From Clostridium sp. (lineage in GTDB: Bacteria; Bacillota; Clostridia; Clostridiales; Clostridiaceae): DNA of 64,000 nucleotides. A program made the translations under genes and the position numbers. Below the pieces are notes generated by a model, which saw only the letters and a list, made by a program, of their open reading frames with translations, did not search any database and was not told where the DNA came from. Shown piece after piece: positions 25,497 through 34,900 of the stretch (its first letter is position 1; each line of letters opens with the position of its first letter). The DNA lies in NCBI GenBank assembly GCA_017435645.1, contig JAFSER010000013.1, positions 1 through 64,000 of the forward strand, read 5' to 3'.

Positions 25497-26630
25497 ATGA
25501 ATAACAATTTAAAGGAGATAGAAATATCAGGAATAAGAAAGTTTTTTAATAAAGTTAAAGAGGTAGATGGGGCAATATCACTTACTTTAGGGCAACCAGA
25601 TTTTAAGACTCCAAAAGAGATAAAAAATGGTATGATAAAAGCTATAGAAGAAAATAAAACTGTATATACTGATAATTTTGGACTTTTAGAATTAAGAGAA
25701 GAAATATCCAATTATTTAAAGTCAAAGTATATTAATTATACTGCTGATGAAATATGTATTACTGTAGGAGGTAGTGAAGCTTTATTTTCATCTATAGCAA
25801 CAGTTATTAATAAAGGAGATAAGGTTCTTATTCCAACACCAGCATATCCTGCATATGAAAATATAGTAAAAATTTTAGGTGGAGAAGTAGTAAATTACTC
25901 TTTAAAAGAGGATTTTTCTATTGATTTAGAAAAATTAGAAGGTTTAATTAAAGATAAAAATATAAAGTATATGATATTATCTTATCCATCGAATCCAACA
26001 GGAGCTATTTTAAGAAAAGAAGAGTATATTAAGTTAGTTAAAATCATTGAGGATTATAAGTTAATTGTAATAACTGATGAAATATATGAAGCTTTTTGTT
26101 ATGAAAATTACTATAGTGTGGCAATGAATAGTCATATTAAAGATAGTATAATTTATATTGGTGGATTTTCTAAAATGTTATCTATAACAGGACTTAGAAT
26201 AGGCTTTATAGCAGCTAGTAAGAATTTAATTAAAGAAATTGGGAAGGTTCATCAATATAATGTTTCATGTACTAATTCAATAGGACAATATGGAGTTTTA
26301 GAAGGATTAAAAAATGGTTTGTATAATGTTGAAACTATGAAAGAAGAATTTGTTAAAAGAAAGAAATATGTTGAAGATGAGTTAAAAAGAATGGGAATTA
26401 AATATTATTCTCCTAAGGGAGCATTTTATATATTTCCATCAATAAAAAAATTCAATTTATCATCTGAAGAATTCTGCGATAGATTATTGTATGAAGAAAA
26501 AGTAGCTTGTGTACCAGGGAATGCTTTTGGTAATGGAGGAGAAGGATATATACGAATTTCCTATTGTTATTCATTAGAAGAATTAAAAGTAGCTTTAAAT
26601 AGATTAGAGGTATTTATAAAGAAGCTATAA
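25497..26630 (+). CDS. PLP-dependent aminotransferase, class I/II
   Basis: 377 aa, fold type I. The PLP lysine is in IGGFSKMLSITGLRIG, with YPSNPTGAI and TDEIYEAF typical of the aspartate aminotransferase family, and the C-terminal substrate Arg in GYIRISY. The closest well-known group is the PatA / N-acetyl-LL-diaminopimelate aminotransferase type. With dapH just upstream on the other strand it could transaminate the product of that branch, but alanine or aromatic aminotransferase roles are not excluded. RBS TTAGGGGGC precedes ATG. It ends at the terminator at 26647-26697. Confidence 0.85.
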   Translation: MNNNLKEIEISGIRKFFNKVKEVDGAISLTLGQPDFKTPKEIKNGMIKAIEENKTVYTDNFGLLELREEISNYLKSKYINYTADEICITVGGSEALFSSIATVINKGDKVLIPTPAYPAYENIVKILGGEVVNYSLKEDFSIDLEKLEGLIKDKNIKYMILSYPSNPTGAILRKEEYIKLVKIIEDYKLIVITDEIYEAFCYENYYSVAMNSHIKDSIIYIGGFSKMLSITGLRIGFIAASKNLIKEIGKVHQYNVSCTNSIGQYGVLEGLKNGLYNVETMKEEFVKRKKYVEDELKRMGIKYYSPKGAFYIFPSIKKFNLSSEEFCDRLLYEEKVACVPGNAFGNGGEGYIRISYCYSLEELKVALNRLEVFIKKL

Positions 26631-26646
26631 AATTATATATTACTAT

Positions 26647-26697
26647 AAGATATGGAATAGTTTGTGTAATAAAAAATACTAATTCCATATCTTTTTT
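26647..26697 (+). terminator. Terminator of the cobO-aminotransferase operon
   Basis: AAGATATGGAATAGT pairs with ACTAATTCCATATCTT (one bulge), followed by a T-run. Confidence 0.85.
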
Positions 26698-26829
26698 ATT
26701 GTAAAAAATATTTACAATAAAAAAAGTGTCTTTAAGAAAAATACAAAAACTTTAAAATGTCTGTTTTTAAAAGAGGTTTTAAAGTGAATAATAAAAATTA
26801 GCTTTGTAGAATTAAATAATTTTAAAAAT

Positions 26830-26889
26830 AAAAACGTTATTATATTCTTAGAAATTAAACCAAAGAATGTGCGTATAAACGTTTTTTTA
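26830..26889 (+). other. Terminator-like hairpin in the opp leader region
   Basis: In the 460-base gap ahead of oppB, AAAAACGTT (26830-26838) and ATTCTT (26844-26849) pair with AAGAAT (26863-26868) and AACGTTTTT (26878-26886), followed by T. It is a hairpin with an internal loop about 270 bases before oppB. It could be an attenuator in the opp leader or an orphan terminator. The rest of 26700-27150 is AT-rich with no gene. Confidence 0.35.
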
Positions 26890-27160
26890 AATGTAATTAT
26901 ATTATTAAATTATAAAAAAGGAAGAAATTGATAAAAAATAATGCGAAAACTATAATTTATTTTATTAATTTTATTTGATAATTTTAACAAATGAAATATA
27001 ATTATTAATAGATGGAAAATACAGTATTTCGCAGAGCTAATATAGAGAAGTATATAGTAAATATAATTAAAGTTAGAATAATTGTAAGATATATTTGCAT
27101 ATATATTTTTAATAAAGGGAGAATGCGGTATTTTTATAATGGGAATGGAGGGTGAAACAA

Positions 27161-28078
27161 GTGGTAAAGTATATAGCAAGTAGGATTTTAACTAGTATAA
27201 TTACTGTATGGGCAGTAATTACAATAGTATTTTTCCTAGTAAGAGTTATGCCTGGTGGTCCCTTTGATGGAGAAAAGATAACACCAGAGATGAAGGCTCA
27301 ATTAAATGAAAAGTATGGTTTAGATAAACCTGTAGGAGAACAGTATTCTATTTATATGAAAAATTTATTAAAAGGTGATTTTGGTCAATCAATGAAATAT
27401 AAAGGTAGAGAGGTTTTAACGACAATATCAAAAAGCTTTCCAAATTCTGCGAAGGTAGGGGCAGTATCAATAGTATTTTCTGTAGCAGTAGGTGTTTCTT
27501 TAGGTATTGTGGCTGCATTAAAAGCAGGTAAGTGGCCAGATCAGGTTTGTATGATATTAGCAACCTTAGGAATAACAATACCAAGCTTTGTATTAGGAAC
27601 ATTCTTAATATATATATTTACAACAGAGTTGAGATTATTACCAGCGGGAGGGCTAAGCAAAGCTGAAAATTATATAATGCCAGTTATTGCTCTTTCAGGT
27701 AGTTCAATGGCATTTATAACAAGATTAACAAGAAGTAAATTAAATGAAGTATTAAAATCAGATTATATAAGAACAGCAAGGGCTAAAGGGCTAAGTGAGA
27801 AAAGTGTAATTTTTAAGCATGCATTAAGAAATTCATTAATTCCTGTTGTAACTTATTTAGGACCTTTAGTAGCTGGGGTTTTAACAGGATCATTTGTAGT
27901 TGAAAAAATATTTGCAATTCCTGGATTAGGAAATGAATTTACATTATCTATAACTAATAGAGATTATACATCTTTATTAGGGGTAACAGCTTTTTATTGT
28001 ACTTTAATAGTTGTGTGTAATTTATTAGTTGATATTATTTATGTATTGATAGATCCAAGAATCAAACTAGATGCTTAA
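27161..28078 (+). CDS. oppB: Oligopeptide ABC transporter permease OppB
   Basis: 305 aa with six TM helices. The N-terminal MVKYIASRILTSIITVWAVI-type first helix, PGGPF loop and the EAA-loop DYIRTARAKGLSEKSVIFKHALRN are typical of OppB/DppB. It forms the membrane channel with OppC. GTG at 27161 is chosen because GGAGG (27147-27151) sits 9 bases before it; an in-frame GTG at 27152 touches the RBS. It is the first gene of oppBCDFA. Confidence 0.95.
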   Translation: MVKYIASRILTSIITVWAVITIVFFLVRVMPGGPFDGEKITPEMKAQLNEKYGLDKPVGEQYSIYMKNLLKGDFGQSMKYKGREVLTTISKSFPNSAKVGAVSIVFSVAVGVSLGIVAALKAGKWPDQVCMILATLGITIPSFVLGTFLIYIFTTELRLLPAGGLSKAENYIMPVIALSGSSMAFITRLTRSKLNEVLKSDYIRTARAKGLSEKSVIFKHALRNSLIPVVTYLGPLVAGVLTGSFVVEKIFAIPGLGNEFTLSITNRDYTSLLGVTAFYCTLIVVCNLLVDIIYVLIDPRIKLDA

Positions 28079-28092
28079 TAGGAGGGAAAATA

Positions 28093-29052
28093 GTGGAAAA
28101 CTTAAGAGTTGATTTAGAATTAAATAAAGAATTATTTACTCCTTTAAGTGAAGAGGATAAAAAGTTTGAAGAAATTATAAGGCCTAGCGTTGGATACTGG
28201 GCAGATGCTTGGAGAAGATTAAAAACAAATAAGGTTGCTATTATATCTTTAGTTGCAATAATTATTATTTCAATATTTGCTTTTTTAGGTCCAGTTTTTA
28301 TGGAAAAGATATTTGGATATACATATTATGAAACAAACTTACAAGCAACAGATTTAAGACCAAGCTTTACACATTGGTTTGGAACAGATAATTTAGGTAG
28401 AGATCTATTTGTAAGGGTTATGTATGGAACTAAATATTCTTTAATAATTGCTATAGCAGCAGCAGCCATTAATTTAGTTATTGGAGTATTATATGGTGGA
28501 ATTGCTGGTTTCTTTGGTGGTAAAGTAGATAATATTATGATGAGAATAGTTGATATTTTATACGCTATACCAACTCAAATCTATGTAGTTATATTAATGG
28601 CAACTTTTACAAGAGAAGGATCTACAGGACTTGGAACTATTATTTTGGCTATGGCTATTTCTTATTGGGTAGGTATGGCAAGAATAGTAAGAGGCGATAT
28701 TCTTCAATTAAAACAGCAGGAGTTTGTTCTTGCAGCAAAATCTTTAGGAGCTTCAAGAACAAGGATATTATTTAGGCATTTAATTCCTAATTGTATTGGA
28801 TCAATTTTAGTTACTCTAACTTTATTTGTTCCACAAGCAATATTTACAGAAGCGTTTTTAAGCTTTATAGGTTTAGGTATTAATGCGCCTCTTGCTTCAT
28901 TAGGAACTTTAGCAAATGATGCTACACCATTAATAACTACAGCAGCTTACCAATTAATTTTTCCAGCATTAGCTATTTGTTTAGTAATTTTAGCATTTAA
29001 TTTATTAGGGGATGGATTAACAGAAGCGCTAGACCCTAAGAATAAGAGATAG
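28093..29052 (+). CDS. oppC: Oligopeptide ABC transporter permease OppC
   Basis: 319 aa. It has an N-terminal cytoplasmic extension of ~50 residues with SVGYWADAWRRLKTNKVAI, then about six TM helices with the HWFGTDNLGRDLFVRVMYG signature and the EAA loop EFVLAAKSLGASRTRILFRH. It pairs with OppB as the heterodimeric channel. GTG start follows AGGAGGGAAAATA, 14 bases after oppB. Confidence 0.96.
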   Translation: MENLRVDLELNKELFTPLSEEDKKFEEIIRPSVGYWADAWRRLKTNKVAIISLVAIIIISIFAFLGPVFMEKIFGYTYYETNLQATDLRPSFTHWFGTDNLGRDLFVRVMYGTKYSLIIAIAAAAINLVIGVLYGGIAGFFGGKVDNIMMRIVDILYAIPTQIYVVILMATFTREGSTGLGTIILAMAISYWVGMARIVRGDILQLKQQEFVLAAKSLGASRTRILFRHLIPNCIGSILVTLTLFVPQAIFTEAFLSFIGLGINAPLASLGTLANDATPLITTAAYQLIFPALAICLVILAFNLLGDGLTEALDPKNKR

Positions 29053-29064
29053 GAGGAAGAACAA

Positions 29065-30072
29065 ATGAGTAAGTTATTAGAAGTAAAAAATTTGAAGACC
29101 TCCTTTAGAACACATATAGGTGATGTAAAAGCAGTAAGAGGGGTATCATTATATTTAGATAAAGGAGAAGCACTAGGAATTGTTGGAGAGTCAGGATGTG
29201 GTAAGTCTGTTACTATGATGTCTATTATTAGATTATTAGCAGATAATGCTGTAATAGAAGCAGATGAAGTTTTATTTAATGGTAAATGCATAACAAATCC
29301 AGATAAAAAACAAATACAAGATATTAGAGGAAATGAAATATCAATGATTTTCCAAGATCCTATGACCTCCCTTAATCCATTATTTACAATTGGAGATCAA
29401 TTAACTGAACATTTAATTAAACATAAAAAAATAAGTAAGAAGGAAGCTATGGAAGAAGCAGTAAAAATGCTTGATATGGTAGGGATACCTAGTCCAGAAA
29501 GCAGGTTAAAGCAATATCCACATGAGTTTTCAGGTGGGATGAGACAAAGAGTTATGATAGCTATGAGTCTTATATGTAAGCCAAATTTAATAATTGCAGA
29601 TGAACCAACAACAGCATTAGATGTTACAATTCAAGCTCAAATTTTGGACTTAATGAAGAATTTAAAAGATAAGTTTAATACATCTATAATTTTAATAACT
29701 CATGATTTAGGTGTTGTAGCAAATCTTTGTACAAGAATTAATGTTATGTATGGTGGAATTATAGTAGAAGAAGGCTCAGATAAAGATATCTTCTATGAAG
29801 CTAAACATCCTTATACTTGGGGATTGTTAAATAGTGTTCCAAATCCTAAGAGTGATATAAGAGAAAAGTTAACACCAATAGAAGGACAACCACCAGATTT
29901 ATTAAAGCCACCAGTTGGATGTCCATTTACAGCAAGATGTAAATATGCAATGAAGATATGTTTAAAAAAGCAGCCACCATTATTTAAAGTTTCAGAAGGA
30001 CATAAGGTAGCATGTTGGTTGTGTCATGAAAATTCACCAAAGATTGAATCACCAATAAGGAGGGAAGCATAA
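29065..30072 (+). CDS. oppD: Oligopeptide ABC transporter ATP-binding protein OppD
   Basis: 335 aa. Walker A GESGCGKS, Q-loop MIFQDPMTSLNP, ABC signature FSGGMRQR and Walker B LIIADEPTTALD are all present, and the C-terminal oligopeptide-transporter extension holds the Cys-rich region CPFTARCKYAMKIC...ACW that may bind an Fe-S cluster in some homologues. It works with OppF as the ATPase pair. Its stop overlaps the oppF start by one base. Confidence 0.97.
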   Translation: MSKLLEVKNLKTSFRTHIGDVKAVRGVSLYLDKGEALGIVGESGCGKSVTMMSIIRLLADNAVIEADEVLFNGKCITNPDKKQIQDIRGNEISMIFQDPMTSLNPLFTIGDQLTEHLIKHKKISKKEAMEEAVKMLDMVGIPSPESRLKQYPHEFSGGMRQRVMIAMSLICKPNLIIADEPTTALDVTIQAQILDLMKNLKDKFNTSIILITHDLGVVANLCTRINVMYGGIIVEEGSDKDIFYEAKHPYTWGLLNSVPNPKSDIREKLTPIEGQPPDLLKPPVGCPFTARCKYAMKICLKKQPPLFKVSEGHKVACWLCHENSPKIESPIRREA

Positions 30073-31049
30073 TGGAAAAAGATGTTATACTAGAAGTTAA
30101 GAATTTATGTAAGTACTTCCCAGTTAAAAAAGGATTATTTGCAAAGAAAAGCTTTGTTAAGGCAGTAGATGATGTATCTTTTACTATAAAGAAAGGTGAA
30201 ACCTTAGGTTTAGTTGGAGAGTCTGGTTGTGGGAAAACAACTACAGGAAGAACTATTTTAAAATTATATGAACCAACTTCAGGGAAAATTATTTTTAATG
30301 GAGAAGATATAACAAAATATACTGAAAGGAAAATGGTATCCTTAAGAAAATGTATGCAAATGATATTTCAAGATCCATATGCATCATTAAATCCAAGAAT
30401 GACAGTTGGAGATATTATAGGAGAAGCTATAGATATTCATGGATTGTATAAGGGTGAGGAAAGAACTAATAGAATTAGATATCTTTTAGATAGAGTTGGA
30501 CTTAATGGAAGTCATATAAATAGATATGCACATGAATTTTCAGGGGGACAAAGGCAAAGAATAGGTATTGCAAGAGCTTTAGCAGTACAACCAGATTTTA
30601 TAGTTTGTGATGAACCTATTTCAGCTTTGGATGTTTCTATTCAAGCACAAGTTATTAATATGCTTGAAGAGCTTCAAGAAGAATTTGGATTGACATATTT
30701 ATTTATAGCCCATGATTTATCAATGGTTAAGCATATATCAACTCATATAGGAGTTATGTATTTAGGACAAATGGTTGAGAAAGGTCCAGCTGATGAAGTA
30801 TATCTAAAGCCAAAGCACCCATATACTAAGGCGTTACTTTCAGCAGTACCTATTCCTGATCCTATAAAGGCAAAGAGTAATAATAGAATAGTTTTAGAAG
30901 GTGATATTCCATCACCAATAGATCCACCACCTGGATGTAGGTTTAAAGGTAGATGTAAGCATGTAATGCCAATATGTGATGAAATTAATCCTAAGCTTAG
31001 AGAAGTGGAGAGAGGACATTTTGTAGCTTGTCACTTATTTAATAAATAG
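30072..31049 (+). CDS. oppF: Oligopeptide ABC transporter ATP-binding protein OppF
   Basis: 325 aa. Walker A GESGCGKTT, MIFQDPYASLNPRMTV, signature FSGGQRQRIGIARALA and Walker B FIVCDEPISALD are present, with the OppF-type C-terminal Cys cluster (GCRFKGRCKHVMPIC...ACH). It is translationally coupled to oppD. Terminal length and motif set match complete Opp transporters. Confidence 0.97.
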   Translation: MEKDVILEVKNLCKYFPVKKGLFAKKSFVKAVDDVSFTIKKGETLGLVGESGCGKTTTGRTILKLYEPTSGKIIFNGEDITKYTERKMVSLRKCMQMIFQDPYASLNPRMTVGDIIGEAIDIHGLYKGEERTNRIRYLLDRVGLNGSHINRYAHEFSGGQRQRIGIARALAVQPDFIVCDEPISALDVSIQAQVINMLEELQEEFGLTYLFIAHDLSMVKHISTHIGVMYLGQMVEKGPADEVYLKPKHPYTKALLSAVPIPDPIKAKSNNRIVLEGDIPSPIDPPPGCRFKGRCKHVMPICDEINPKLREVERGHFVACHLFNK

Positions 31050-31145
31050 CTAGTTATTGCAAATAAGCAATTTCTATAAATATATAATCTATTAATATAT
31101 GAAGAAAAAATAGATTAATAAGTCTTAAAAATGAGGAGGAGAAAT

Positions 31146-32795
31146 ATGAGAAGTAAGAAGTTTAGAAAGATTTGTGCTTTAGCACTAACACTTGTTCTAG
31201 GCACATCAATTTTAGCAGGATGTGGAAGTGATGAAAGTACAAGTGAAGAAAGAAAATTAATTTATAATATAGGAGCAGATCCAGAAACAATAGATCCAAC
31301 CTTAAATACTGCATCAGATTCAGGATCAATAATTGATAATGCTTTTGAAGGATTAATGAGATTAGATGATAAGGAAAAAGCAATACCAGGTGTTGCAGAA
31401 AAAATGGAAGTTTCAGATGATGGTTTAGTATATACTTTCACATTAAGACAAGATGCTAAATGGTCAGATGGAGAGCCTGTAACAGCAAAAGATTTTGAAT
31501 ACTCTTGGATTAGAGCATTAACAAAAGAAACTGCTGCAGAATATAGCTATCAATTATACTATATTAAAAATGCAGAAAAATTCTACAATGGAGAAGCTAC
31601 TAGAGAAGAAGTAGGTATTGAAGTAGTAGATGATTATACTTTAAAGGTTACTCTAGAAGCTCCAACAAAATATTTTGCTGAGCTTACATCATTTACAACT
31701 TATATGCCATTAAGAGAAGATATAGTTTCAGCAAATCCTGATACATGGGCAACAGATCCAGAAACTTATGTTTCTAATGGAGCTTTTAAATTAGTACAAT
31801 GGGATTTAAAGGATCAATTAGTTTTTGAAAAGAATGAAAATTACTGGAATAAAGATGAGGTTAAGATACCAGGATTAGTATGGAAGTTAGTTACTGATTC
31901 AACATCTGCATATGCATCATTAAAATCAGGAGATTTTGATGCCATAGATGTGGTTCCTGCAAATGAAATAGAAAATGGACAAAAAGAAGGATTAGTTACA
32001 ATTTATCCTAATCTAGGAACATATTTCTTAATTTTAAATGTTGGTAAACAAGACTTATTAGATGAAGAAGCTAAAAAAGCTTTAAGTAATCCATTAGTAA
32101 GAAAGGCATTAAGTGTAGCTATTGATAGAGAAGCTATAACAACTAATGTTACTAAGTCAGGACAAGTACCTGCTTATGGTTTTGTACCACAAGGTATTTT
32201 AAATGAAAATGGAGAAGATTTTGCAACTAAGGAATATTATGATGCATCTCAAGCAAATATAGAAGAAGCTAAGAAGTTACTTGAAGAAGCAGGATATCCA
32301 AATGGGGAAGGTCTTCCAACATTAGAATTTATGTTTAATACTGAAGGAGAGCATAAATTAATAGCACAAGCTATTCAACAAGATTGGGCTAAGATAGGTG
32401 TTAATGTTGAATTATCTAACCAAGAATGGAAGGTATTCTTAAATACTAGACAAGAAGGTGGATATGAAATAGCTAGACATGGTTGGATAGGAGATTATGT
32501 TGATCCAATGACATTCCTTGATTTATGGGTTACTGGCGGTGGAAATAATGATGTAGGATATTCTAATGCAGAGTATGATGCATTAATTAGTGAAGCTAAA
32601 TTAGAAGCTGACTCAACTAAGAGATGGGAATTATTAAAACAAGCTGAAGATATTTTAATGGAGGATATGCCTGTTATTCCAATTTATTATTATACTTCAG
32701 TAAAAGCATTTAATCCTGATGTTAAAGGTGTTAGAGTATCAAGCTTAGGTCATGTATACTTTGATCAAGCTTATTTTGAAGAATCAGCACAATAA
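31146..32795 (+). CDS. oppA: Oligopeptide-binding lipoprotein OppA
   Basis: About 549 aa. The signal peptide ends in the lipobox LAGC (about residues 25-28), so the mature protein is lipid-anchored on the outer face of the membrane. The SBP_bac_5 family signature is clear in the Asp/Trp-rich segments (DPETIDPTLNTA, DAKWSDGEPVTAKDF, NPLVRKALSVAIDREAI). Start ATG 31146 is preferred because GAGGAGGAGAA precedes it; an in-frame ATG at 31131 has no RBS. It captures peptides for OppBCDF. A terminator follows at 32806. Confidence 0.96.
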   Translation: MRSKKFRKICALALTLVLGTSILAGCGSDESTSEERKLIYNIGADPETIDPTLNTASDSGSIIDNAFEGLMRLDDKEKAIPGVAEKMEVSDDGLVYTFTLRQDAKWSDGEPVTAKDFEYSWIRALTKETAAEYSYQLYYIKNAEKFYNGEATREEVGIEVVDDYTLKVTLEAPTKYFAELTSFTTYMPLREDIVSANPDTWATDPETYVSNGAFKLVQWDLKDQLVFEKNENYWNKDEVKIPGLVWKLVTDSTSAYASLKSGDFDAIDVVPANEIENGQKEGLVTIYPNLGTYFLILNVGKQDLLDEEAKKALSNPLVRKALSVAIDREAITTNVTKSGQVPAYGFVPQGILNENGEDFATKEYYDASQANIEEAKKLLEEAGYPNGEGLPTLEFMFNTEGEHKLIAQAIQQDWAKIGVNVELSNQEWKVFLNTRQEGGYEIARHGWIGDYVDPMTFLDLWVTGGGNNDVGYSNAEYDALISEAKLEADSTKRWELLKQAEDILMEDMPVIPIYYYTSVKAFNPDVKGVRVSSLGHVYFDQAYFEESAQ

Positions 32796-32805
32796 TAGAA
32801 CTTAG

Positions 32806-32836
32806 AAGAAGAGCTTTTTAGGCTCTTCTTTTTTAG
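32806..32836 (+). terminator. Terminator of the opp operon
   Basis: AAGAAGAGC (32806-32814) pairs with GCTCTTCTT (32822-32830), followed by TTTT. Its T-run overlaps the stop codon of the small minus-strand gene. Confidence 0.85.
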
Positions 32837-32997
32837 TTTCCAGCTCTATTAAAGTGATTACTTGAAAAGCCTTCTCTTTTAATAGATTTATGTTTAGCAT
32901 TTGGATTATGATTATGTCCTTCTTCAGTTATTGGAGTTTGATAATTACATTTTTCCATTCGTGATTTTTTATTATCTGGTTGACTATCCTTTGGCAT
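32833..32997 (-). CDS. Small His/Asn-rich protein (54 aa) with a hairpin-spaced RBS
   Basis: Starts at ATG 32997-32995, ends TAA 32835-32833. The product is polar and basic, with an EEGHNHNPNAKHKS segment and a single Cys, and no hydrophobic segment. No SD sits next to the ATG, but a very strong one (AAAAGGAGGT, complement of 33051-33060) lies 54 bases upstream and the intervening bases form a long hairpin (33005-33045) that would bring it to about 12 unpaired bases from the ATG. An in-frame stop prevents a longer start. No family is recognised; the HNP[NQ] motif is shared with the 41-aa protein at 9199-9324. Confidence 0.6.
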   Translation of the reverse strand: MPKDSQPDNKKSRMEKCNYQTPITEEGHNHNPNAKHKSIKREGFSSNHFNRAGN

Positions 32998-33004
32998 TAT
33001 ATAT

Positions 33005-33060
33005 GTTAAAATAAAATCTACAGATTTTAATAGATTTATTTTAACTACTCACCTCCTTTT
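33005..33060 (-). promoter_or_regulatory. RBS plus intervening hairpin ahead of the small minus-strand gene
   Basis: Reading the minus strand: AAAAGGAGGT (33060-33051), GAGTA, then a 15-bp stem (33045-33031 with 33020-33005, one bulged A) around a 10-base loop, then ATATATA and the ATG. Folding would shorten the effective SD-to-start distance to roughly 12 bases. It could instead be a riboregulator or a transcription pause; it has no T-run typical of a terminator. Confidence 0.6.
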
Positions 33061-33217
33061 TAAATTATATAAATATTTTTATCTATTAAAAAGCTTTTAA
33101 TCTAGTGAAATTTAGTTAATAGAGATATATTTTTCAATTATAATCAGTATATTTTAATTAAAAAGATATATTGAAATATGGAGATATCGCCTAAAAATTA
33201 ATCTATATCTCATTTAA

Positions 33218-33250
33218 ATAAAAATAGGGTGTCTAATGACACCCTATTTA
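33218..33250 (-). terminator. Terminator of the asd-dapA-dapB operon
   Basis: AAATAGGGTGTC (33222-33233) pairs with GACACCCTATTT (33238-33249) around TAAT; the minus-strand 3' side reads into TTTTATTT. Confidence 0.85.
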
Positions 33251-33253
33251 ACT

Positions 33254-34009
33254 TTAGATATTAAGAACATCTTCCATATTATATAATTTTGGAGATTTTA
33301 CTGTATACATATATTCAGCGGCTTTAAGAGCTCCTATTGCAAATACTTCCCTAGATAAAGCTTTATGAGAAAGTTCTATAATTTCTCCAGCACCTGCAAA
33401 TATTACATCATGATCTCCAACTATAGATCCACCTCTTACAGCGTGAATACCAATTTCATTTTTTTCTCTTTTAGAAGATCCTTCTCTACCATACACATAC
33501 TTTGTTTCTTCAGACAAAGATGATTTTATAGAGTCAGCTAATAAAATTGCAGTACCACTTGGAGAATCTACCTTTTGGTTATGATGTTTTTCAATTATTT
33601 CAATATCATAGTTACCATACAAAACTGGTGCTACTTTCCTTAAAAGTGAACTTATTAAATTAATTCCTAATGACATATTTGCTGATTTAAAAACAGGTAT
33701 GACATTACTTTTTTCATAAATTAACTTTAAATCATCTTCACTATAACCAGTAGAGCATAGAATTAAAGGTTTGTTATTTTTTATAGAAAAATCTAATAAA
33801 CCTTTAAGAGCATCAGCTCTTGAAAAATCTATTAACACATCATAATCAATATTTACATCATTTATATCAGTAAAGATTTGAAATTTATAATTATTATTTA
33901 TATATTTATCCACTCCAGCTACTATTTGAATATTTGGAAAATTAATAGAAGAATTAACGATTACTTGTCCCATTTTTCCACAGCAGCCATTTAACAAAAC
34001 CTTTATCAT
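33254..34009 (-). CDS. dapB: 4-hydroxy-tetrahydrodipicolinate reductase
   Basis: 251 aa. The NAD(P)-binding [10 protein letters not shown] loop is at the N-terminus and the catalytic/substrate segment [15 protein letters not shown] is present, followed by the DapB C-terminal domain ([12 protein letters not shown]). It reduces the DapA product toward tetrahydrodipicolinate for lysine and DAP. It is the last gene of asd-dapA-dapB, 9 bases after dapA. RBS AAGGAGGC precedes ATG on the minus strand. Confidence 0.97.
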   Translation of the reverse strand: MIKVLLNGCCGKMGQVIVNSSINFPNIQIVAGVDKYINNNYKFQIFTDINDVNIDYDVLIDFSRADALKGLLDFSIKNNKPLILCSTGYSEDDLKLIYEKSNVIPVFKSANMSLGINLISSLLRKVAPVLYGNYDIEIIEKHHNQKVDSPSGTAILLADSIKSSLSEETKYVYGREGSSKREKNEIGIHAVRGGSIVGDHDVIFAGAGEIIELSHKALSREVFAIGALKAAEYMYTVKSPKLYNMEDVLNI

Positions 34010-34018
34010 ATAGCCTCC

Positions 34019-34900
34019 TTAAATTAAATTATATTTTAATAAAGTATCTTTTAGTAAATTTAAATTATCTGAGGTCATTTCATATAAAGGTAATCTTAAG
34101 TTACCAACATCTTTTCCCATTAAGTTTAATGCAGTCTTAACAGGGATTGGATTAGGCTCTTTAAATAGCATATTAATAAAATTAATATATTCTATTTGTA
34201 AAGCTGATGCTTTGGAAATATCACCTTTTAAGAACGCTTCAGTAATGTTATGAACTTCTTTAGGCATAATATTTGAAAGAACTGATATTACTCCTAAACC
34301 TCCAAGAGACATAATAGGAACGATTTGATCGTCATTACCAGAATATATATCTATTTTATTTTCGCATAATGCTTTCATTTCAGCTACTTGACTTATATTT
34401 CCACTAGCTTCTTTAATTGCAACAACGTTACTTAAGTTAGATAGTTCTAGTAGTTGTTTTGGAGTTATATTTACATTTGTTCTTCCAGGAACATTGTATA
34501 AAATAATTGGAGTATTAACATTATTATTTATAGCTTTAAAATGCTCATATAAGCCTTTAGAATTAGTTTTATTATAATAAGGTGTAATTACTAATAAAGC
34601 ATCTACTCCAACAGATTCAGCATATTTACTCATTTTAATAGAGGCACTTGTATTATTAGAACCTGTTCCTGCAATTACTGGAATTCTTTTATTTACTATA
34701 TCAACAGTGTATTTAATTACTTTTTCTTTTTCTTCTTGGGTTAAAGTAGTTGCTTCACCTGTAGTACCACAAATTACAATAGCATCAGTATTTTCTTCTA
34801 TTTGCCATTCAAGTAATTCTTTTAATTTATCATAATTAACTTTATTATCAGCAGTAAAAGGTGTGATAATAGCAACAGCAGAGCCTTTAAAAATTGACAT
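34019..34900 (-). CDS. dapA: 4-hydroxy-tetrahydrodipicolinate synthase
   Basis: 293 aa, (beta/alpha)8 class I aldolase. [10 protein letters not shown] at about residues 44-53, the Schiff-base Lys in [10 protein letters not shown] near residue 160 and the catalytic Tyr in LYNVPGRT are visible. It condenses pyruvate with aspartate semialdehyde. Its ATG overlaps the last base of asd's stop (1-base overlap), so the two are translationally coupled. Confidence 0.97.
   Translation of the reverse strand: MSIFKGSAVAIITPFTADNKVNYDKLKELLEWQIEENTDAIVICGTTGEATTLTQEEKEKVIKYTVDIVNKRIPVIAGTGSNNTSASIKMSKYAESVGVDALLVITPYYNKTNSKGLYEHFKAINNNVNTPIILYNVPGRTNVNITPKQLLELSNLSNVVAIKEASGNISQVAEMKALCENKIDIYSGNDDQIVPIMSLGGLGVISVLSNIMPKEVHNITEAFLKGDISKASALQIEYINFINMLFKEPNPIPVKTALNLMGKDVGNLRLPLYEMTSDNLNLLKDTLLKYNLI

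Noticed and set aside
26910..27179. Minus-strand open frame upstream of oppB
   Set aside because: Low-complexity Ile/Tyr/Asn-rich sequence overlapping the oppB start, no RBS.
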